DNA from: Fulvimarina sp040239565
GTDB lineage: Bacteria; Pseudomonadota; Alphaproteobacteria; Rhizobiales; Rhizobiaceae
NCBI RefSeq assembly: GCF_040239565.1
Contig: NZ_JBEHWS010000004.1
Location: 124,001-188,000 of the forward strand
Length of the DNA: 64,000 nucleotides
Direction of reading: 5' to 3'
Made by a program: the position numbers and the translations under genes. The notes under the pieces are model-generated. The model was not told the DNA's origin. It saw nothing but the letters and a program-made list of their open reading frames with translations, and ran no database searches. Shown here piece by piece: positions 53,859 through 62,923 of this stretch (its first letter is position 1; each line of letters opens with the position of its first letter).

Positions 53859-54893
53859 TCAGGCCGCCTTCGCATAGGTCTTTTGGTCGGTGAGTGCGCG
53901 GGCTTCGAGATCGGCCAGCGAGAGCCCGGAAAAGACCGATTTGATCTGTTCGATCACCGCGCGTGGATCGGTGTCACGCATCAGCTTTGCCTTCAGATTT
54001 GACGGAGAGACAGTGCGGTCGAAATACCAGCCAAGGTGCTTGCGCGCGTGGCGAACGCCCGTCGCCAAACCGTAATGCGAGAGCATCGCCTCATAGTGCT
54101 CGCCGACAAAGGATGCGGCGTCGATCGCCGCAAGCTGGTCGATCGTCACACATCCGCCGAGGAGCCCGGCAAGCCAGGGTCGGCCTTGCATACCACGCCC
54201 AGTCATGACGGCATCGGCGGCGCTCTGAGAGAGCATTTCGGGGAGCTGACTGCCGCGGGTGAGATCGCCATTGGCGACCACAGGAATCGTCACCTGTGCC
54301 TTCACTTCACGAATCGCCCGCCAGTCGGCGATGCCGTCGTAGAAATCGGCGCGGGTGCGGCCGTGTACCGTCACCATCTTCACGCCCGCGGCCTCGGCCT
54401 TCCCGGCGATCTCGGCCGCATTCAGTGTGTCACGGCACCAGCCGAGCCGCATCTTCAACGACACCGGCACGTTGCCGGCGCCACGAACCGTTGCCTCGAC
54501 GATCCTCAAAGCAAGCTCGGGCTCACGCATCAGTGCCGAACCTGAAAGACCACCAACGACCTTCTTGGCCGGGCAGCCCATATTGATGTCGATGAGGTCT
54601 ACGCCTTCGTCGGCCAGCTTGCGGGCCGCCTCTTCCATCCACACCGGATCACGACCTGCGAGCTGGACGGTGTGAATGCCGGGGCCGTCGCGAAGTGCGC
54701 GGAGCTTGCCCTCCTCGGCGCCTTTGACGAACTCGCCGCTCGCGACCATTTCCGACACGACGAGGCCGGCGCCGAACCGTCTGGCCAGCCGGCGGAACGG
54801 CACGTCTGAAATCCCAGAAAGCGGAGCGGCAAAAGCCCGGTTGGGAAGTTCCAAACGGTCGACAAGGATCGGAGAGCGAATATCGGGAGTCAT
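53859..54893 (-). CDS. dusB: tRNA-dihydrouridine synthase DusB
   Basis: 344 aa from ATG 54893 (AGGA upstream). FMN TIM barrel with LAPLSGISD-like start (APLSGISDVPFR), DINMGCPAKKVVGG (catalytic Cys) and VMTGRGMQGRPWL. Reduces uridines in the D loop of tRNA. It leads the ntrBC operon, which places nitrogen control behind a tRNA-modification gene, as in Rhizobium and Rhodobacter (nifR3). Confidence 0.94.
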   Translation of the reverse strand: MTPDIRSPILVDRLELPNRAFAAPLSGISDVPFRRLARRFGAGLVVSEMVASGEFVKGAEEGKLRALRDGPGIHTVQLAGRDPVWMEEAARKLADEGVDLIDINMGCPAKKVVGGLSGSALMREPELALRIVEATVRGAGNVPVSLKMRLGWCRDTLNAAEIAGKAEAAGVKMVTVHGRTRADFYDGIADWRAIREVKAQVTIPVVANGDLTRGSQLPEMLSQSAADAVMTGRGMQGRPWLAGLLGGCVTIDQLAAIDAASFVGEHYEAMLSHYGLATGVRHARKHLGWYFDRTVSPSNLKAKLMRDTDPRAVIEQIKSVFSGLSLADLEARALTDQKTYAKAA

Positions 54894-55112
54894 GCTTTCC
54901 TGAAGCCCATTAAAGTCGCACACAACGAATCTGTCGCGTTTTTGATCACTCAGATCGTCGTAGAACGCCGAATATCAAATGACAACCTTTGAAACCGCCC
55001 AGAAATTCAGAAGACCTGCCATTCCGTTGACGCATGGCTATTTCGTGGGCATTCGGTTCGGTGTCGGACGACGCTTTCGTTCCTTACTTCCATAAGAGGC
55101 AGGCTTGAGTTC

Positions 55113-56309
55113 ATGACCGCCCCAAGACTGGCAGCAATTATCGTCGCGAGCGGGCGGGGTGTTCGCGCGGGCGGCCATCCAGACGGAGCGAAACAGTTTC
55201 GCCGCATCGGCGGTAAGCCGGTTCTGGAAAGAACGCTCGAACTTTTTCTCCAACATCCTGCTGTCGGGTCCGTCGTGCTCGTCGCAAATCCCGACGATAG
55301 CGAGCGTGTTGCGGAAATTACCGCGAAGCTCAATGGGGTCGAGGACGTCCGCATCGTCAACGGAGGGGCGACACGACAGGCATCGGTTCGCGCTGGCCTT
55401 CTGGCACTGGCGGAAAGCACAGTCGAGAAAGTGATGATCCATGACGCGGTGCGCCCATTCGCATCAGCAAACCTGCTTACGCGGGTCGCGGAAGCGATAA
55501 GCGGTGGAGTCGGGTCTCTTCCCGTCGTCGCCGTCGCGGATACGCTGAAGAAAGGCACTGACGGACACGTAGTCACCACAGTGGACCGCTCCGAAATCTA
55601 TGCCGCCCAGACACCACAAGGCTTTCCCTACCGGCTGATCATGGACGCCCACGACAGAGCGGCCGTCGAAACGGGCGTTGAATTCACCGACGACGCCTCA
55701 ATCGCCGAATGGGCGGGAATTCCTGTTGCGATGGTCGAAGGCGAACCCGATAACGTGAAACTCACCAGCGCACGCGATCTCGAACTCGCGGACAGGCGTT
55801 TGAAGGGAGAAAACCGGATGATCGATGTAAGGACCGGCAACGGCTACGACGTCCACAAGCTGGTCGAAGGCGATCATGTCACGCTTTGCGGCGTGAGAAT
55901 TCCCCATGATCAGACGCTATCCGGTCATTCGGATGCCGATGTCGGTTTTCACGCCCTGACGGATGCGCTGCTCGCAACCTGTGGCGCCGGTGATATCGGC
56001 GACCATTTCCCGCCAAGCGATCCGCAATGGAAGGGCGCCGCCTCGCACATCTTTCTTTCTGCCGCGCGCGACATCGTCGACGGCAACGGCGGACGCATCA
56101 TGAATGCAGACATCTCGCTGATCTGCGAAGCGCCGAAGATCGCGCCACACCGTGACGCAATGCGCAAGGCGATCGCCGATTGTCTGGCGATCGAGATGGA
56201 CCGCGTCTCCGTGAAGGCGACCACGAACGAGACGATCGGCTTTGTTGGGCGCAGGGAGGGGATCGCAGCGATTGCGACAGCGTCGGTCGTCTACGGAGAA
56301 AAGTCGTGA
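55113..56309 (+). CDS. ispDF: Bifunctional IspD/IspF isoprenoid enzyme
   Basis: 398 aa. Residues about 1-228 are IspD (AAIIVASGRGVRAGG nucleotide loop, VMIHDAVRPF, AAQTPQGF), joining MEP to CMP; residues about 235-398 are IspF (GNGYDVHKL, GHSDADVGFHALTDALLATCGAGD metal site), forming MEcPP. The fusion is typical of alphaproteobacteria. Divergent from dusB; overlaps the following cinA gene (GTGA). Confidence 0.96.
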   Translation: MTAPRLAAIIVASGRGVRAGGHPDGAKQFRRIGGKPVLERTLELFLQHPAVGSVVLVANPDDSERVAEITAKLNGVEDVRIVNGGATRQASVRAGLLALAESTVEKVMIHDAVRPFASANLLTRVAEAISGGVGSLPVVAVADTLKKGTDGHVVTTVDRSEIYAAQTPQGFPYRLIMDAHDRAAVETGVEFTDDASIAEWAGIPVAMVEGEPDNVKLTSARDLELADRRLKGENRMIDVRTGNGYDVHKLVEGDHVTLCGVRIPHDQTLSGHSDADVGFHALTDALLATCGAGDIGDHFPPSDPQWKGAASHIFLSAARDIVDGNGGRIMNADISLICEAPKIAPHRDAMRKAIADCLAIEMDRVSVKATTNETIGFVGRREGIAAIATASVVYGEKS

Positions 56310-56818
56310 GCGCAGAGCGGGACGCAATCGAAAGTCTCGCGAGAGAGGTAGTCGAAAGATATGCGGCAGCTGGGCTGAAGCTCGCGACGGTGGAGTCCTG
56401 TACCGGCGGCATGGTCGCTGCAGCGATCACCGATGTAGCGGGCTCCTCCGCGGTGCTCGACCGCGGCTTTGTCACCTACTCCAACGAGGCCAAGATCGAG
56501 CTTGTCGGCGTCGATCTCTCGACCCTAGAAACCCATGGCGCCGTTTCGGAACCTGTCGCGCGGCAGATGGCGGAAGGCGGCGTCCGGCGTTCGATGGGAA
56601 AAGTCGCCGTTTCCATCACCGGCATTGCGGGACCGGGCGGCGGAAGCGAAGCCAAACCTGTAGGCCTTGTCCACTTCGCCTGCGCTTCGCCAGGCGGAAC
56701 GACACACAGAGAACAGCGCTTCGGAGATATCGGCCGCGTCCAAATCCGATCGAGAAGCGTCGAAACAGCGCTACGAATGCTGCTCGACGCGGCAGAAGAA
56801 GCTCAGGCGGCGCGATAG
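56306..56818 (+). CDS. pncC: CinA-family nicotinamide-nucleotide amidohydrolase
   Basis: 170 aa from a GTG at 56306 that overlaps the ispDF stop, with GGAGAAAA 3 bases upstream; frames starting earlier lie inside ispDF. KLATVESCTGGMVAAAIT and SITGIAGPGGGSEAKPVGLV are the CinA C-terminal domain motifs with the catalytic Ser. It deamidates NMN to NaMN in pyridine nucleotide recycling. Only the C-terminal domain is present, as in E. coli YgaD/PncC. Confidence 0.94.
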   Translation: MSAERDAIESLAREVVERYAAAGLKLATVESCTGGMVAAAITDVAGSSAVLDRGFVTYSNEAKIELVGVDLSTLETHGAVSEPVARQMAEGGVRRSMGKVAVSITGIAGPGGGSEAKPVGLVHFACASPGGTTHREQRFGDIGRVQIRSRSVETALRMLLDAAEEAQAAR

Positions 56819-56825
56819 CGGCGGA

Positions 56826-57284
56826 TCACGACGACCGCGTGCCGTAAACCTCGTCCGCCCGCTCCTCGAACGCTTTGGCAAAACGCCGGAAGGCATAGTC
56901 GAACATCGAGCCCATGAGCATACTCAAGGTTCGGCTCTTGAATTCGTAGTCGATGAAAAAGTGCACGTCGCATTCGTTCTCGCCGATCGGCTCGAAAGTC
57001 CAGCGATTGTCGAGATAGCGGAACGGCCCATCGACATATTTCACGTCGATCCGCCGCTCTTCCGGCTTCAGAAGAACCTGACTCGTAAAGGTCTCGCGCA
57101 CCATCTTGTAGGCGACGGTCATGTCGGCGACGAGCAGGGTCTTACCCTCCTTTTCGCGCCGCGTGCGGACGTTCAGGCTTTTGCAGAGCGGCAGGAACTG
57201 CGGATATTTCTCGACGTCGGCGACCAGGTCGAACATTTCGTCGGCGCTATGGCCGACACGGCGTGTCGATTCAAATTGCGGCAT
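56826..57284 (-). CDS. ratA: RatA/COQ10-type START-like protein
   Basis: 152 aa. VGHSADEMFDLVADVEKYPQFLPLCKS and the late DYEFKSRTLSMLMGSMFDYAFRR match the COQ10/RatA family. Family members bind ubiquinone or other lipids and aid respiratory chain function; the E. coli RatA was described as a 50S-association inhibitor. Next to lipA on the same strand (9 bp), as in most rhizobia. Convergent with pncC, eight bases apart. Confidence 0.92.
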   Translation of the reverse strand: MPQFESTRRVGHSADEMFDLVADVEKYPQFLPLCKSLNVRTRREKEGKTLLVADMTVAYKMVRETFTSQVLLKPEERRIDVKYVDGPFRYLDNRWTFEPIGENECDVHFFIDYEFKSRTLSMLMGSMFDYAFRRFAKAFEERADEVYGTRSS

Positions 57285-57293
57285 CGGACCCGA

Positions 57294-58268
57294 TCATGCT
57301 GCGTTCGATTTCGCCAGCCGCGCGGCTTTCAGCCGCTCGAAGTCCTCCCCGGCATGATGCGAGGAACGCGTCAGCGGGCTCGCCGAGACCACGTAAAAAC
57401 CCTTGGCGAGCGCGATCGTCTCGAAAGAGCGGAACTCGTCGGGCGTCACGTAGCGGATCACTGCGTGGTGCTTCTTCGTCGGCTGAAGGTACTGGCCGAT
57501 GGTGAGGAAATCGACATCGGCGCTGCGCAGATCGTCCATCAGCTGAATGACCTCGTTCCGCTCTTCGCCAAGGCCGACCATGATGCCGGACTTGGTGAAG
57601 ATTTCCGGATCAAGCTCCTTCACCCGCTGCAAAAGGCGGATCGAATGGAAATATCGCGCGCCCGGCCTCACGGTCAGATACTTCGAGGGCACGGTTTCGA
57701 GATTATGGTTGAAGACGTCGGGCTTGGCCGCAACCACCGTTTCCAGCGCGCCCGGCTTGCGCAGGAAATCCGGCGTCAGAATTTCGATCGTCGTCCCCGG
57801 CGCTGCCGCGCGGATCGCCTGGATTGTCCGCACGAAATGCTCCGCGCCGCCATCGTCGAGATCGTCCCGATCAACCGAGGTAATAACGACGTGGTTCAGC
57901 CCCATCTTCGCGACGGCGCGACCGACGCTTTCGGGTTCGTTGTCATCCAGCTTGTGAGGCATGCCGGTGGCGACGTTGCAGAACGAACAGGCGCGGGTGC
58001 AGATCCCGCCCATGATCATAAACGTCGCGTGCTTCTTGTCCCAGCACTCGCCGATATTCGGGCAACCTGCTTCCTCGCAGACGGTCACGAGACCGTTCGA
58101 GCGGGCGATGTCGCGGGTTTCCTGGAATCCCTTACCGACGGGTGCCCGAACCCGGATCCAGTCCGGCTTCGGGGGGCTCGCGGCCGTATCCGGCCGATGA
58201 GCCTTTTCGGGATGCCTCAACCGAGGTTTCGCCTCGATCTCGGCGCGATTGTCGAGCACCGTAACCAT
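57294..58268 (-). CDS. lipA: Lipoyl synthase
   Basis: 324 aa. Auxiliary cluster CEEAGCPNIGEC and radical-SAM cluster CTRACSFC are both intact, and the C-terminal RSSHHAGEDF provides the conserved Ser ligand. Inserts two sulfurs into octanoyl-lipoyl domains, for example those of PdhC encoded 2.6 kb upstream. Lies between lpdA and ratA. Confidence 0.97.
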   Translation of the reverse strand: MVTVLDNRAEIEAKPRLRHPEKAHRPDTAASPPKPDWIRVRAPVGKGFQETRDIARSNGLVTVCEEAGCPNIGECWDKKHATFMIMGGICTRACSFCNVATGMPHKLDDNEPESVGRAVAKMGLNHVVITSVDRDDLDDGGAEHFVRTIQAIRAAAPGTTIEILTPDFLRKPGALETVVAAKPDVFNHNLETVPSKYLTVRPGARYFHSIRLLQRVKELDPEIFTKSGIMVGLGEERNEVIQLMDDLRSADVDFLTIGQYLQPTKKHHAVIRYVTPDEFRSFETIALAKGFYVVSASPLTRSSHHAGEDFERLKAARLAKSNAA

Positions 58269-58320
58269 GCTTGATATCTAAGCTCTGCCAGCGCTCGGCG
58301 CAATCGGCCAACCGGTCGCG

Positions 58321-58569
58321 TCAGCGGCGAACCAGACGGAAAATGAAGATGAGAAGGCAGGCACCGACGAAGCCGGTGATGAGGTAGGCGAACGAGAAAG
58401 ATGCGCCTGCGCCGACCCCGAGGCCCGTCAACTGAAGCAGGAGGCTGAGAACGATCGCCCCGACAATGCCGAGGATGATGTTCATGACCAGCCCCATGTC
58501 GCTGCCCATGACTTTTTCGGCGAGCCATCCGGCAAGACCGCCGACGATAATTGCTGCTAACCAACCCAT
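58321..58569 (-). CDS. GlsB/YeaQ/YmgE family stress membrane protein
   Basis: 82 aa from ATG 58569 with AAGGAG at 7 bases. Starts MGWLAAIIVGGLAGWLAEKV and has three membrane spans with Gly-rich faces, the usual form of the transglycosylase-associated protein family. Often induced by acid, osmotic or general stress. It sits between lpdA and lipA on the same strand but is preceded by a gap of about 100 bp, so it may have its own promoter. Confidence 0.9.
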   Translation of the reverse strand: MGWLAAIIVGGLAGWLAEKVMGSDMGLVMNIILGIVGAIVLSLLLQLTGLGVGAGASFSFAYLITGFVGACLLIFIFRLVRR

Positions 58570-58672
58570 TGGTAAGCTCCTTATACTGCTGTTACTGTCC
58601 CGCAAGGCAGATAGGTAATTGTGGCGTGAGACAAGACATCCACCACAATTTCCAAACAGCTTGGTTTACCGC

Positions 58673-60127
58673 CTACTGGTGGATGACGCGGCCGTAAGCG
58701 TCGAGCGAAGCCTCGTGCATCATTTCCGATAGGGTTGGATGCGGGAAACAGGTGTGGAAGAGCTCTTCTTCCGTCGTCTCCAGCCCGATCGCGATCACGA
58801 AGCCCTGGATGAGTTCGGTCACTTCCGCGCCCACCATATGGGCTCCGAGAAGCTCGCCGGTGTTGGCGTCGAATACCGTTTTCACCATGCCGTCCGGCTC
58901 GCCGAGTGCGATGGCCTTGCCGTTTCCGGTGAAGTTGAACTTGCCGACCTTCACCTCGCGTCCGGCTTCCTTGGCCTTCGCCTCTGTCAGACCGACCGAG
59001 GCAATCTGCGGATGGCAGTAGGTGCAGCCCGGGATCTCGGTTTTCTTCATCGGGTGCGGATGCATCCCCTTGATGGCTTCGACGCAGATCGTGCCCTCAT
59101 GCTCAGCCTTGTGGGCGAGCATCGGCGGGCCGGCGACATCGCCGATCGCATAGATGCCGGGCGCGTCCGTCTTGCCGAGACCGTCCGTCTGGACGATGCC
59201 CTTCTCGATCTTCACTCCGGCCTCTTCGAGCCCGAGACCTTCGATATTGCCTTGAACGCCGACCGCCGAGATCAGGCGCTCTGCCTTGAGCGTTTCCGAC
59301 TTGCCGCCCTTGGTCTCGACCGTGACGGTAACACCGTCCTTGCCCTTTTCGACCTTCGCGACCTTCGCGTCGGTCATGATCTTCATGCCCTGCTTTTCGA
59401 ACTGCTTGCGGGCGAGCTTGGCAACCTCGGCATCCTCGACAGGCAGGATCTGCGGCAGAAGCTCGATGACGGTCACCTCCGCGCCCATGGTGCGGTAGAA
59501 ACTCGCGAACTCGATACCGATTGCCCCCGAGCCCATGACGATGAGGCTCTTGGGCATGGATTTCGGTTTCATCGCCTCGAAATATGTCCAGATGCGATCG
59601 CCATCGGGCTCAATTCCCGGCAGCACGCGCGGTCGAGCGCCTGTCGCCACGATGACGTGCTTGGCCTTGTAAGTGCCCTCGCCCAATGTGCCCTTCGGCA
59701 CCGGATGCTGCGGTTCGACGATCGGCTTTTCCATCTTGCCGACCTCGACCTCGACGGGTCCGCTCTTTCCGGCCTTCTTGATTTTGGCCTGCCCCCAGAT
59801 GACGTCGATCTTGTTCTTCTTCATAAGATAGCCGACGCCGCCGTTGAGCTGCGCAGAAACCCCGCGGGAGCGTTTCACCACTGCCTCGATGTCGAATTTC
59901 GGCTTGTCGATCTGAAGACCGTAATTCTTGCCGTTCTCGGCGTAGTGGAAGATCTCGGCCGTCCGCAGTAGAGCCTTGGTGGGGATGCAGCCCCAGTTGA
60001 GGCAGATGCCACCGAGGTGCTCACGCTCGACGACCGCCGTCTTGAAGCCGAGCTGCGCGGCGCGGATCGCGGCGACATAGCCGCCAGGCCCGCCGCCGAT
60101 GACGAGAACGTCGTAAGTATCAGCCAT
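58673..60127 (-). CDS. lpdA: Dihydrolipoamide dehydrogenase (E3)
   Basis: 484 aa. FAD motif VLVIGGGPGGYVAAIRAAQLG, redox disulfide GGICLNWGCIPTK (Cys42 and Cys47), NAD motif VMGSGAIGIEFASF, second FAD motif GIYAIGDVAG and the C-terminal CFPHPTLSEMMHE with the catalytic His-Glu. Reoxidises lipoamide of the pyruvate dehydrogenase complex, whose E2 gene is upstream. Confidence 0.97.
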   Translation of the reverse strand: MADTYDVLVIGGGPGGYVAAIRAAQLGFKTAVVEREHLGGICLNWGCIPTKALLRTAEIFHYAENGKNYGLQIDKPKFDIEAVVKRSRGVSAQLNGGVGYLMKKNKIDVIWGQAKIKKAGKSGPVEVEVGKMEKPIVEPQHPVPKGTLGEGTYKAKHVIVATGARPRVLPGIEPDGDRIWTYFEAMKPKSMPKSLIVMGSGAIGIEFASFYRTMGAEVTVIELLPQILPVEDAEVAKLARKQFEKQGMKIMTDAKVAKVEKGKDGVTVTVETKGGKSETLKAERLISAVGVQGNIEGLGLEEAGVKIEKGIVQTDGLGKTDAPGIYAIGDVAGPPMLAHKAEHEGTICVEAIKGMHPHPMKKTEIPGCTYCHPQIASVGLTEAKAKEAGREVKVGKFNFTGNGKAIALGEPDGMVKTVFDANTGELLGAHMVGAEVTELIQGFVIAIGLETTEEELFHTCFPHPTLSEMMHEASLDAYGRVIHQ

Positions 60128-60201
60128 GGGTCGTCTCCCCGGATCGTTTGTCTCTGCGGGCGATCGAAGAGCCGCCCTTTGATTGGCATGCCTGCCGAAA
60201 C

Positions 60202-60849
60202 TCAGTCCTCGAGTTCAAGCAGTGTCTTGATCGGCTCGATCAGCGCCTCACCGAGCCGGCGGGTGTTCTGGGCATCGAGATGAACCCCGTCGACAGGAGA
60301 AGTCTCACAGACTTCGCCGGCGTCGAACATGGCGATCCCGTATTCCTCCGCGACCTTCGTGATCGCGGAGCGGAAGTGTATCGACTCCTCGACCGCATGG
60401 CCGAAGAGCAGCGAGAAGTCCGGCTCGGTCGTGCTGCAGAACGGCGGCGGGGCGACGAGCAGCAGCTTCGGCGGCACGTATCCCCGCTGATAGGGGAAGG
60501 TCTGGCAGATCTCGATCAGCCGTTCGAGCCCCTGCCGGGATTCAAAGACGCGTCCGCCGCCGGTATTCCGTTTGAGGTCGTTGGTTCCAAGCATGATGAC
60601 GACAACGTCGAGCGGCTGATGGCTGGCGAGCAGCGTCGGCAGAATCTTCACGCCGTTGCGTTCTGCCGGAACAAGATGATCATCGAACGCCGTCGTACGC
60701 CCGTTGAGGCCCTCGCTGATCACCCGGACCTTATGGCCAAGCGCCTTGCCGACGACATTGGGCCACCGGTCGAAGAAGTCATGCCGCAGCATCGTTTCCG
60801 GGTCGTAGCCCCAGGTGAGGGAATCGCCGAAGGCGAGGACCGTTTTCAT
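60202..60849 (-). CDS. SGNH/GDSL hydrolase
   Basis: 215 aa from ATG 60849, ten bases after the pdhC stop. Block I AFGDSLTWGYD (nucleophile Ser), block II EGLNGRTT, block III MLGTNDL and block V DGVHLD with catalytic Asp/His are present. Resembles arylesterase/acyl-CoA thioesterase-like SGNH enzymes. No signal peptide, so cytoplasmic. Its place between E2 and E3 genes of pyruvate dehydrogenase is common in rhizobia, but its task there is unknown. Confidence 0.9.
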   Translation of the reverse strand: MKTVLAFGDSLTWGYDPETMLRHDFFDRWPNVVGKALGHKVRVISEGLNGRTTAFDDHLVPAERNGVKILPTLLASHQPLDVVVIMLGTNDLKRNTGGGRVFESRQGLERLIEICQTFPYQRGYVPPKLLLVAPPPFCSTTEPDFSLLFGHAVEESIHFRSAITKVAEEYGIAMFDAGEVCETSPVDGVHLDAQNTRRLGEALIEPIKTLLELED

Positions 60850-60859
60850 CACGCTACCG

Positions 60860-62299
60860 TCAGACCAGCATTCCCATCGGATTTTCGATGTACTGCTTGA
60901 ATGCCGCAATCAGTTCCGCACCGAGCGCGCCGTCCACGGCGCGGTGGTCGGTCGAAAGCGTCACGGTCATCAGGGTCGCGACCTTTATCTCGCCATTCTT
61001 CACGATCGCCCGCTCCTCACCCGCGCCTACCGCCAGGATCGTCGCATGCGGCGGGTTGATAACCGCCGAGAAGTTGTTGATGCCGAACATGCCGAGGTTC
61101 GAGACCGCCGTGGTGCCGCCCTGATATTCCTGCGGCTGGAGCTTACGAGAACGGGCGCGCTTTGCGAGGTCCTTCATCTCGTTCGAGATGGTAGACAGCG
61201 TCTTCTCCTCGGCGCGGCGAATGATGGGTGTGATCAATCCGCCGTCGATGGAGACAGCGACGCCGACATCCGCGTGCTTGTGCTTGAGCATCGCCGTGTC
61301 CGTCCAGGAAACGTTGGCGGTCGGGACAGCTTTCAGAGCCAGCGCCATCGCCTTGATGACCATGTCGTTGACCGACAGCTTGTAAGCCGGCTTCTCACCG
61401 TCATCGGTCTTGGTCTTTGGCGCGGCGTCGTTGAGCTGCTTGCGAAGCGCGAGCAGCGCATCGAGTTCGCAGTCAACCGAGAGATAGAAGTGCGGAACGG
61501 TCTGCTTGGATTCGACGAGCCGCTTGGCGATCGTCTTGCGCATGCCGTCGTGCGGGATTTTCTCGTAGGAGCCTTCCTCGAACATCTTGAGGATAGCGTC
61601 GTCGCTCGGACCTTTGGCGGCCGGCGCGGCCTCGGGCTTGGCGGAGGGTGCATCCTTCGGCTTGTCGGCGCTCGCCGCCTTGCCGACACCCTTTTCTTCA
61701 GCCTTCTCGATATCGGCCTTTATCACACGGCCGTGCGGACCCGAGCCCTTGACCTGCGCGAGATCGATCCCCGCTTCCTTGGCAAGACGGCGGGCCAGCG
61801 GCGATGAGAACACGCGGTCGCCATCCTCCGTCTTCGGAGCAGGACCGGCAGATTCCGTCGCTTCCTTGATCTCGCCGCCGCCGGTGCCACCTTCGGGCCG
61901 TGCATCGCCACGCTTCGAGGTGTCCTTTGCGTCTTCCTCGCTGCCTTTCGCGGCGTTGTCGGCTTCTGGGTCGGCGGCCATCGCGCCTTCCTTATCGTCG
62001 CCGGAGGGCGCGGGATCTGAACCCCCACCAGACTTGGCGGCCTCGTCGACATCTTCGCCCTCTGCCGCGAGGATCGCGATGACGTCGTTGACCTTCACAC
62101 CTTCGGTGCCGCCGGGCACGACGATCTTGGCAAGCGTGCCTTCGTCGACCGCCTCGACTTCCATGGTCGCCTTATCGGTCTCGATCTCGGCGATGATGTC
62201 GCCGGCCGAAACGCTGTCGCCCTCGGCGATCAGCCATTTGGCGAGATTGCCCTCTTCCATGGTCGGAGACAGGGCTGGCATCGTCACATTGATCGGCAT
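60860..62299 (-). CDS. pdhC: Pyruvate dehydrogenase E2 (dihydrolipoamide acetyltransferase)
   Basis: 479 aa. One lipoyl domain (about 1-78; lipoylated Lys43 in ETDKATMEVEA), a long Ala/Asp/Glu/Gly-rich linker (about 80-160), a peripheral-subunit-binding domain (about 165-200, SPLARRLAKEAGIDLAQVKG) and the catalytic domain (about 245-479) with DHRAVDGALGAEL. Transfers acetyl groups to CoA. Downstream of pdhB and a small SRPBCC gene. Confidence 0.97.
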   Translation of the reverse strand: MPINVTMPALSPTMEEGNLAKWLIAEGDSVSAGDIIAEIETDKATMEVEAVDEGTLAKIVVPGGTEGVKVNDVIAILAAEGEDVDEAAKSGGGSDPAPSGDDKEGAMAADPEADNAAKGSEEDAKDTSKRGDARPEGGTGGGEIKEATESAGPAPKTEDGDRVFSSPLARRLAKEAGIDLAQVKGSGPHGRVIKADIEKAEEKGVGKAASADKPKDAPSAKPEAAPAAKGPSDDAILKMFEEGSYEKIPHDGMRKTIAKRLVESKQTVPHFYLSVDCELDALLALRKQLNDAAPKTKTDDGEKPAYKLSVNDMVIKAMALALKAVPTANVSWTDTAMLKHKHADVGVAVSIDGGLITPIIRRAEEKTLSTISNEMKDLAKRARSRKLQPQEYQGGTTAVSNLGMFGINNFSAVINPPHATILAVGAGEERAIVKNGEIKVATLMTVTLSTDHRAVDGALGAELIAAFKQYIENPMGMLV

Positions 62300-62417
62300 G
62301 GTCGTCTCCGAAGGGTCTTATACGTCGTCTTTTTGAACCTCGGCCGCAGATTTCAGCGGCCAGAGAATTTCGAGTGGAAGCGCGCTGGTCTTTTCGGGCG
62401 TCGCGCTCTCCATCGGA

Positions 62418-62918
62418 TCAGTGCCTTCCGCCGGAACCGTCCGGTCCGTCGCCATGGCCTTCCGCATGTGTCGCGAGATTGCCGAGATGCGCGGTCCAGC
62501 CTGCGGAATGGTCGAGCAGCAGTGTCGAGCGATCGACCTCGGGCGCCTTTTCCCAGCCTTGATGCTCGATCGTCACCTTGGTGCCGGCCTCGGTATCGTC
62601 GAGACTGACGGAGACCACGGTGTCGAAGGTCCAGTCCTCGTCGGCCCAAACCATCACGAAACCGTGGGGCGGATGAAACGATGTCACCTGCGCCTTGGTC
62701 ATCCGGTTCTTCCCGGTTGGATCGACCCAGGGCTCGACAAAACGCCCGCCCTCTTTCGGCTCGAACTCGATATTGTCGTGCCACCAGGACTTCAGGCAGT
62801 TCGGCTCCGTCAGGCAACGCCAAACCGTGTTGCGGGGAGCGGCGATCTCCTTGCGGATTTCAATCCGCCCATCGCCCCGCGTGACGGTCTCTTTTTCGTT
62901 CGACGGAAGCGCGCTCAT
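62418..62918 (-). CDS. SRPBCC (AHSA1-like) protein
   Basis: 166 aa from ATG 62918, which lies eight bases inside the pdhB end (pdhB stop at 62926-62924). A TTG further up is less likely. IRKEIAAPRNTVWRCLTEPNCLKSWW is the opening of AHSA1/SRPBCC domains, followed by VSLDDTEAGTKVTIEHQGW. Binds hydrophobic ligands in relatives; function here unknown. It is wedged between pdhB and pdhC, an unusual place to interrupt the E1-E2 order. Confidence 0.85.
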   Translation of the reverse strand: MSALPSNEKETVTRGDGRIEIRKEIAAPRNTVWRCLTEPNCLKSWWHDNIEFEPKEGGRFVEPWVDPTGKNRMTKAQVTSFHPPHGFVMVWADEDWTFDTVVSVSLDDTEAGTKVTIEHQGWEKAPEVDRSTLLLDHSAGWTAHLGNLATHAEGHGDGPDGSGGRH

Positions 62919-62923
62919 GGCGA

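Noticed and set aside
56667..58274. A 535-codon plus-strand frame across ratA and lipA
   Set aside because: It is antisense to two well-defined genes and its translation is Arg/His-rich without domains.
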